From positions 1 through 18,751 of the forward strand of contig JAQCHM010000016.1 of the NCBI GenBank assembly GCA_027730885.1: a stretch of DNA of 18,751 nucleotides, in the 5' to 3' direction. Below the pieces are notes generated by a model. The model was not told where the DNA came from. It saw only the letters and a list, made by a program, of their open reading frames with translations, and ran no database searches. The position numbers and the translations under genes are program-made. The DNA comes from Actinomycetota bacterium. GTDB taxonomy: Bacteria; Actinomycetota; Acidimicrobiia; Acidimicrobiales; SZUA-35. Below, piece by piece: positions 14,571 to 18,751 of the stretch (position 1 is the first letter of the stretch; each line of letters begins with the position of its first letter).

Positions 14571-15812
14571 ATGTCCAACGAGTCGGTTCAGGAAATCGAG
14601 GCCCTGGCCAACGCATTCGTCGACGAGTACTGGGATCCCTCCCTGACCGTCGGCCAGTGGTGGGCGCACCTGACCCGCGAGCGCTTCGTGAACATGACCC
14701 TCCCGGTCCAGGCCGGCGGCCGAGGATGGAACGGGGTCCAGGCCGGGGCAGCCAACAAGGTCATGACCGAGCGTCGGGTGCTCGGACCCCCCAGCGGCCT
14801 CGGGATGCTGCTGGCCGCGCCCACGATCGCGACCCACGGGACCCCCGCGCAGATCGAGCGATGGGTACCCAACATCCTGAACGGCACCGAGTCGTGGTGT
14901 CAGTTGTTCTCCGAGCCCGGCGCCGGGTCCGACCTTGCCGGCCTCCAGACCAAGGCCGTTCAGGACGGCGACGAGTGGATCATCACCGGACAGAAGGTCT
15001 GGACCTCCAACGGGCACCACTCGAGCTGGGGAATGCTCATCGCTCGCACCGACCCCGAACTCCCCAAGCATCAAGGCATCACCTACTTCGGCTTCCCCAT
15101 GAACCAGCCCGGGGTGGAGGTTCGTCCCCTCACCGAGATGACCGGACGTGCGCTGTTCAATGAGGTGTTCATCGAAGAAGCACGCGTCTCGTCGGCCAAC
15201 ATCCTCGGCAGCCGCGGCGACGGTTGGCGGGTGGCCAACACCACGCTCGCCTTCGAACGGTCGGGTATCGGCGGTGGCCACGGCGGCGGTTTCGGCTCCG
15301 CGACTCCCGGACCCATCGCCGGCAACCTCGACAAGCCGGTCACCGAGTTCCTGGGCAAGCGCGAGGCGATGTCGGTCGGCGCTGTCGGCCGCCGGATCCT
15401 CAGCCTCCTCAGTGAGGAGGCGGCGGCCAGAGGCAAGGACACCGATCCGGTCGTCCGTCAGAAGCTCGCGAAGCTCCACACCCTGCACCGCATCGCGTCG
15501 ATGACCATGCAGCGCCAGTCGGCCGAGCGCAAGATGGGCCGGAAGAACACGGGCCTCGGCGCTGGCGTCGAAGGAAACGTCGCCAAGATCCAGAACACTC
15601 AGCAGCTGATGGTCGCCCGCGACCTCATCGGCCTCATTCTCGGCCCCGACGCAACCATCACCGGCCGGGCCGCCGCCACCGACGGCCTGCTGCAGGAGCT
15701 CATCCTCTTTTCCCCCGCACCCCCCATCTACGGTGGCACCGACGAGATCCAACGCAACGTCATCGGCGAACGCGGCCTTGGCCTCCCCAAGGAGCCCACC
15801 GCCAACCACTGA
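14571..15812 (+). CDS. acyl-CoA dehydrogenase family protein
   Basis: The 413-residue flavoprotein would introduce an alpha-beta double bond into an acyl-CoA. Visible family signatures are the FAD/substrate loop SEPGAGSDLAG (114-124), the flavin-contact stretch WTSNG (144-148), and the C-terminal APPIYGGTDEIQRNVIGERGLG (383-404, here given in outline). At the loop where medium-chain enzymes have their catalytic Glu (YEGT) this protein has Gly388. Glu229 in LAFERSG matches the alternative base position of isovaleryl- and long-chain acyl-CoA dehydrogenases, so the enzyme may still be active. A glycine- and proline-rich insertion lies at about 233-248. The start ATG has only a weak ribosome-binding sequence. 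It follows the carboxylase by 136 bases and may or may not share its transcript. Confidence 0.92.
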   Translation: MSNESVQEIEALANAFVDEYWDPSLTVGQWWAHLTRERFVNMTLPVQAGGRGWNGVQAGAANKVMTERRVLGPPSGLGMLLAAPTIATHGTPAQIERWVPNILNGTESWCQLFSEPGAGSDLAGLQTKAVQDGDEWIITGQKVWTSNGHHSSWGMLIARTDPELPKHQGITYFGFPMNQPGVEVRPLTEMTGRALFNEVFIEEARVSSANILGSRGDGWRVANTTLAFERSGIGGGHGGGFGSATPGPIAGNLDKPVTEFLGKREAMSVGAVGRRILSLLSEEAAARGKDTDPVVRQKLAKLHTLHRIASMTMQRQSAERKMGRKNTGLGAGVEGNVAKIQNTQQLMVARDLIGLILGPDATITGRAAATDGLLQELILFSPAPPIYGGTDEIQRNVIGERGLGLPKEPTANH

Positions 15813-15871
15813 ACCCCGAAATTTGCAGCGTTTTCCACGCTAGACGTGGAAAACGCTGCACAGAACGGGGT
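15813..15871. terminator. 59-nt two-part palindrome between convergent genes
   Basis: Arms of 16 bases, TGCAGCGTTTTCCACG (15824-15839) and its exact complement (15845-15860), surround the 5-base loop CTAGA. Outside them, after symmetric 5-base internal loops, ACCCCG (15813-15818) pairs with CGGGGT (15866-15871). The structure starts right after the dehydrogenase stop and ends on the first base of the DUF2461 stop. It is a strong candidate for a bidirectional terminator without a U-tract, but could also be a dispersed palindromic element. Confidence 0.75.
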
Positions 15872-16557
15872 CAGAAGGCGAGGTCGAGGGAGTCGCAGAG
15901 GAAGCGCATGAAGGGAGCGGTGTCCCCGCAGAGCTGACCGAAGTCGTCGAGGAACGAGGCCGAGGTGAGCTCGCGTTGGGTGAGCGACGTCATGGCCAGG
16001 AAGTCCTTGCGCTTGAGATCCTCGATGAGCAGGTCGTCCTTGGCGAAGCCGTTCGGCGGTCGACTGAGCGAGTCGCCGGCCTGGGAGAACCGGGCGGTGA
16101 GGGCGGGGTCGCCGGTGACCGAGGTCCAGCGATCGCGGTGGTCGCTCCTGTAGGTACGAATGGCCTGGGCCGTCGCCGGTTGCGGATGCCAGAGGCCGGC
16201 GCCGGCGAAGCAACCTCGAGGCTCGATGTGGAGGTAGAAGCCGGGGGCGTGGACGTCCTTGGCCCGCTCGTGACGAAAGTGCAGACCGGTGTTGGTCTTG
16301 TACGGCGTCTTGTCCTTGCCGAAACGGGTGTCGCGGTGGATCCGGAAGAGCGACCCTCCATTGGCCCGTGCGTTGGCCTCGAACCGCGGACTGACCGCGG
16401 TGAGGTGCACGCGGAAGTCGTCGATGAAGTCGAGGGCCGGTTCCTTGACGTGGGCTTCGTAGCGTTTGCGGTTGGCGTCGAACCAGGCACGTTCGTTGTT
16501 GGTTGCCAACTCCGACAGGAACTCGAACGTCGCCTTGGTGAAGTAGCGCCGGCCCAC
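15871..16557 (-). CDS. DUF2461 (TIGR02453) domain protein of unknown function
   Basis: The 228-residue protein matches the DUF2461 family: an early FLSELATNNERAWFDANRKR-type helix (13-32) and the core RDTRFGKDKTPYKTN (75-89) followed by FYLHIEP (107-113). No catalytic residues are established for this family and none can be proposed confidently; no signal peptide or membrane segment is seen. Translation probably starts at GTG 16557, one base after the upstream SDR stop (TGACGTG), so it is the last gene of the aminotransferase-SDR unit. The family is widespread and often lies in unrelated operons, so the context is not very informative. Its stop forms part of the long palindrome that ends the operon. 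Confidence 0.9.
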   Translation of the reverse strand: MGRRYFTKATFEFLSELATNNERAWFDANRKRYEAHVKEPALDFIDDFRVHLTAVSPRFEANARANGGSLFRIHRDTRFGKDKTPYKTNTGLHFRHERAKDVHAPGFYLHIEPRGCFAGAGLWHPQPATAQAIRTYRSDHRDRWTSVTGDPALTARFSQAGDSLSRPPNGFAKDDLLIEDLKRKDFLAMTSLTQRELTSASFLDDFGQLCGDTAPFMRFLCDSLDLAF

Positions 16558-16558
16558 G

Positions 16559-17341
16559 TCAGCCGGCCGCGGCGATACGAGCCTGGAGTTTGCGCATCCC
16601 TCGGAGCCACTTCTCGGGTTCGGCCGTCTTGAACTCCATCCACTCCTGAGCGATCGGATCGGTGAGGATCAAGAACCGCTCCTCGGCGAAGGCGTCGGTG
16701 ACCTGCTGGGCAACTTCCTCGGGTTCCTTGAGCGGCCCGGCTGCGGCGCGGGCCCATTCGCTGTCGGCCTGCGGGCCGAGCATCGGGGTTCGGACTCCCA
16801 AGGGCGCCAGCAGATACACTCGGATGCCCTGGTCGTGGTAGGTGACCGACAGCCACTCGGCCAGTCCGACGACCGCGTGTTTCGAGGTGGCGTACGGGGC
16901 GTTGCCGTGGCTGGTGAGAATGCCGGCCATTGAGGCGGTGTGCTGGATGTGGCCTTCGCCTCGCGCCAACATGCCGGGCAGCACCGCCCGTACTGCGTGC
17001 ACGTGGCTCATGACGTTGATGTCCCACTGGCGCTGCCATTCGTCGATGGGGGTGGTGAGGGGGTCACTGCCCGACGCGATGCCGGCGTTGTTGCACAGGA
17101 CGTCGATGGGGCCATGGTCGCGCTCGACCCGTTCGAGCATCTCGGTGATCTCGTCGGCGACCCCGACGTCGACCACCTCGGCCTGCCCACCGACGGCCTC
17201 GGCGACCGCCAGCGCCTGGTCCGCTGCTCGGTCGACGACGATGACCTTGCGGGCACCGTCGGCGGCGAAGCGCTCGCACAACGCCTTGCCGATGCCACTG
17301 CCCCCGCCGGTCACGACACAAACTCGATCGGTTACCTGCAT
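16559..17341 (-). CDS. SDR-family oxidoreductase, NAD-type
   Basis: The 260-residue protein is a classical SDR. The cofactor motif is TGGGSGIG (11-18), Asp37 at the end of the second strand indicates NAD(H), NNAG lies at 84-87, and the catalytic set is Ser137, Tyr150 and Lys154 (HTASMAG...YATSK). The usual Pro-Gly after strand 6 is Pro-Leu (APLGVRTPM). A long C-terminal helix, PEKWLRGMRKLQ (242-253), is common in actinobacterial SDRs of unknown substrate. The ATG at 17341 is chosen because it begins MQVTDRVCVVTGG and follows a GGGGG ribosome-binding sequence; codons upstream lie in the aminotransferase. It follows the aminotransferase stop by 29 bases and is followed by DUF2461. Confidence 0.92.
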   Translation of the reverse strand: MQVTDRVCVVTGGGSGIGKALCERFAADGARKVIVVDRAADQALAVAEAVGGQAEVVDVGVADEITEMLERVERDHGPIDVLCNNAGIASGSDPLTTPIDEWQRQWDINVMSHVHAVRAVLPGMLARGEGHIQHTASMAGILTSHGNAPYATSKHAVVGLAEWLSVTYHDQGIRVYLLAPLGVRTPMLGPQADSEWARAAAGPLKEPEEVAQQVTDAFAEERFLILTDPIAQEWMEFKTAEPEKWLRGMRKLQARIAAAG

Positions 17342-17370
17342 GTTGATTGCCCCCTTTTGGGATTGGTCGT

Positions 17371-18672
17371 TCAGTGCACGTCGGCGATGGCTGCGCTGAG
17401 CGCGGCGATGCCTTCGTCGAGTTCGTCGGCCGAGACGTCGAGCATCGGCGCAAGACGGATCACGTTGCCGTACAGCCCGCCCTTGCCGACGAGGAGTCCG
17501 TGCGCTTTGGCCGCTTCGAGCACCGCTGTGGTTCGGTTCGGATCGGGCTCGAGCCCGTCGGTGGCGGTGATCTCGAAGGCCCACATCAAGCCTCTGCCGC
17601 GAAGCTCGGCGATCCATGCGGTCTGATCGACCACGGGCCCGAAACCGTCGAGGAATCGGCGGCCCATTGCCTTGGCGTTGCCCTGGAGATCGTTGTCACG
17701 CACGTAGTCGAGGGTGGCCAGGCCCCCGGCCGCTGACAGCGGGTTCCCACCGAAGGTCGAGAACGAGGTGACCTGGATGGTGTCCATGATCTCGGCCCTG
17801 GCGACGACGCCCGCCAGCGTGATGCCGTTGCCGACTCCCTTGGCGAAGGTGATGATGTCAGGGGTGATGCCGTGGGCCTGGTAACCCCAGTAGTGGTCGC
17901 CCGTTCGGCCCCATCCGGTCTGGACTTCGTCGGAGATGAAGAGGATGCCGCGGTTGGCCAGCTCTTTGTGCATCGCACCGAAGAAGCCGTCTGGCGGGGT
18001 GGCGAAGCCGCCGACCCCTTGGATGGGCTCGGCGATGAGCGCGGCCTGGTTGCCGGCCGAGGTCATGTCGAGCAACTGGCTGAGGTCGTCGACCGCGGCC
18101 TGGGTGAACGCGGCGTCGTCGAGTGACGCGAACGGGGACCGCAGGCGGTAAGGCCCCTGCACGAAGGTGACCTGGAGGCCCGAGAGGCTGGTCGACGACC
18201 ACGACGCGTGGGAGGTGATGGCTTGAGCGGTGAACGAGCGCCCGTGGTAGCTGTTCCGCATGGCCAACACCTGGTTGGACTTGCGGAACGACGTGGCCAG
18301 GAGAATGGCGGTGTCGTTGGCCTCGCTGCCCGAGGTGGTGAAGAACACCCGGGCGTCGGGGATGCCCGACAGGCCTGCGATCCGCTCGGCCAACTCGATC
18401 ATCGGCTGCGACAGGTAGAGCGTCGAGGTGTGCATCACCTTGGCCGCCTGGGCCTGGACGGCCGCGGTCACCCGAGGATTGTTGTGGCCGACCATGGTGG
18501 TCAGCACTCCACCGAAGAAGTCGAGGTAGCGATTCCCTTCGAGATCCCAGACATAGCTGCCCTGGCCGTGGTCGATCGAGATCGGCTCGGCGTACATCGG
18601 CTTGACGTAGGAGGGAAGCACCGCGCGGTACCGAGCATGGAGGTCGGCCGTCGATGGAGAGGACGCAGTCAT
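17371..18672 (-). CDS. class III aminotransferase (PLP-dependent)
   Basis: The 433-residue protein is a fold-type I, class III aminotransferase transferring amino groups from omega-amino acids or alanine to keto acids, with PLP. The phosphate-binding turn is SGSEAN (114-119), Asp248 in ISDEVQTGWGRTG binds the pyridine nitrogen, Lys278 in DIITFAKGVGNG is the Schiff-base lysine, and Thr306 in STFGGNP completes the phosphate site. The general pattern is closest to alanine-glyoxylate aminotransferase 2 and 4-aminobutyrate enzymes; the true amino donor is unknown. It is the first gene of a minus-strand unit with an SDR, a pairing that could convert an amine to a keto compound and then to an alcohol, by inference. 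The ATG at 18672 is preceded by TAGTCT and six bases with no Shine-Dalgarno sequence. Confidence 0.93.
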   Translation of the reverse strand: MTASSPSTADLHARYRAVLPSYVKPMYAEPISIDHGQGSYVWDLEGNRYLDFFGGVLTTMVGHNNPRVTAAVQAQAAKVMHTSTLYLSQPMIELAERIAGLSGIPDARVFFTTSGSEANDTAILLATSFRKSNQVLAMRNSYHGRSFTAQAITSHASWSSTSLSGLQVTFVQGPYRLRSPFASLDDAAFTQAAVDDLSQLLDMTSAGNQAALIAEPIQGVGGFATPPDGFFGAMHKELANRGILFISDEVQTGWGRTGDHYWGYQAHGITPDIITFAKGVGNGITLAGVVARAEIMDTIQVTSFSTFGGNPLSAAGGLATLDYVRDNDLQGNAKAMGRRFLDGFGPVVDQTAWIAELRGRGLMWAFEITATDGLEPDPNRTTAVLEAAKAHGLLVGKGGLYGNVIRLAPMLDVSADELDEGIAALSAAIADVH

Positions 18673-18678
18673 GAGCGG

Positions 18679-18684
18679 AGACTA
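18679..18684 (-). promoter_or_regulatory. putative leaderless -10 element of the aminotransferase operon
   Basis: On the minus strand TAGTCT is followed by six bases (CCGCTC) and the ATG at 18672, the same geometry as at 9436 and 9489. The remaining 67 bases to the window edge show no further gene. Confidence 0.6.
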
Positions 18685-18751
18685 CCCGGCCCGAGTCCGG
18701 CGTTGCGGCGAAGCCGAAGGGTCTCCACGAGCGACGCAACCGCCAACACGG

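Noticed and set aside
14535..15809. 424-codon open frame on the minus strand opposite the acyl-CoA dehydrogenase
   Set aside because: Composition typical of an antisense shadow; the plus-strand frame contains the family signatures in order.
1..18751. Defence system, prophage, CRISPR or mobile element
   Set aside because: No recognisable integrase, transposase, nuclease, toxin-antitoxin pair or regularly spaced repeat array; content is metabolic throughout.

Overview
The window is GC-rich (my estimate is about two thirds G+C), densely packed and codes mostly with G or C in third positions. Its content is acyl-CoA and xenobiotic-type catabolism: crotonase, acyl-CoA ligase, acyl-CoA dehydrogenase, several SDRs, Zn-alcohol dehydrogenase, epoxide hydrolase, amidohydrolase and a single-chain biotin carboxylase/carboxyltransferase. 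This mix, the GTG starts and the TANNNT-N6-ATG start regions suggest an actinobacterium, possibly Acidimicrobiia-like or mycobacteria-like. No rRNA, tRNA, CRISPR, integrase or transposase was found.

Layout. (1) Positions 2-3932, plus strand: the end of an SDR, a crotonase, an acyl-CoA ligase and a Zn-alcohol dehydrogenase; the last three overlap by one base each. (2) Positions 9429-3939, minus strand: one tightly coupled run of epoxide hydrolase, MFS transporter, amidohydrolase, a crotonase/histidine-kinase chimera, and a histone-deacetylase-fold hydrolase. (3) Positions 9501-10289, plus: an SDR divergent from the epoxide hydrolase. It converges on a nitroreductase (10932-10291, minus) with one base between the stop codons. 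(4) Positions 11039-15812, plus: a 1131-residue single-chain acyl-CoA carboxylase, then an acyl-CoA dehydrogenase. (5) Positions 18672-15871, minus: class III aminotransferase, SDR and a DUF2461 protein.

How the genes may work together. The first plus cluster has parts for activating a carboxylic acid as a CoA thioester and processing it (ligase, crotonase, SDR), plus an alcohol/aldehyde oxidation step. The minus cluster has an importer and two hydrolases that could open epoxides and break other bonds. The carboxylase and acyl-CoA dehydrogenase could handle the resulting acyl-CoAs. No substrate can be named from sequence alone.

The most unusual site is 4975-5778. An in-frame ORF joins the first ~75 residues of a crotonase to the C-terminal part of a DevS/NarL-type sensor kinase; the phosphoacceptor histidine and most of the crotonase are missing. 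It is preceded by four 14-bp repeat units, each beginning with ATGA, which form three overlapping five-codon mini-ORFs between the amidohydrolase stop and the chimera start. Other signals are a recurrent TAGNNT-N6-ATG start-site architecture that suggests leaderless transcription, a 59-nt two-part palindrome that fills one convergent intergenic gap, and a 15-bp palindrome made from two facing stop codons.
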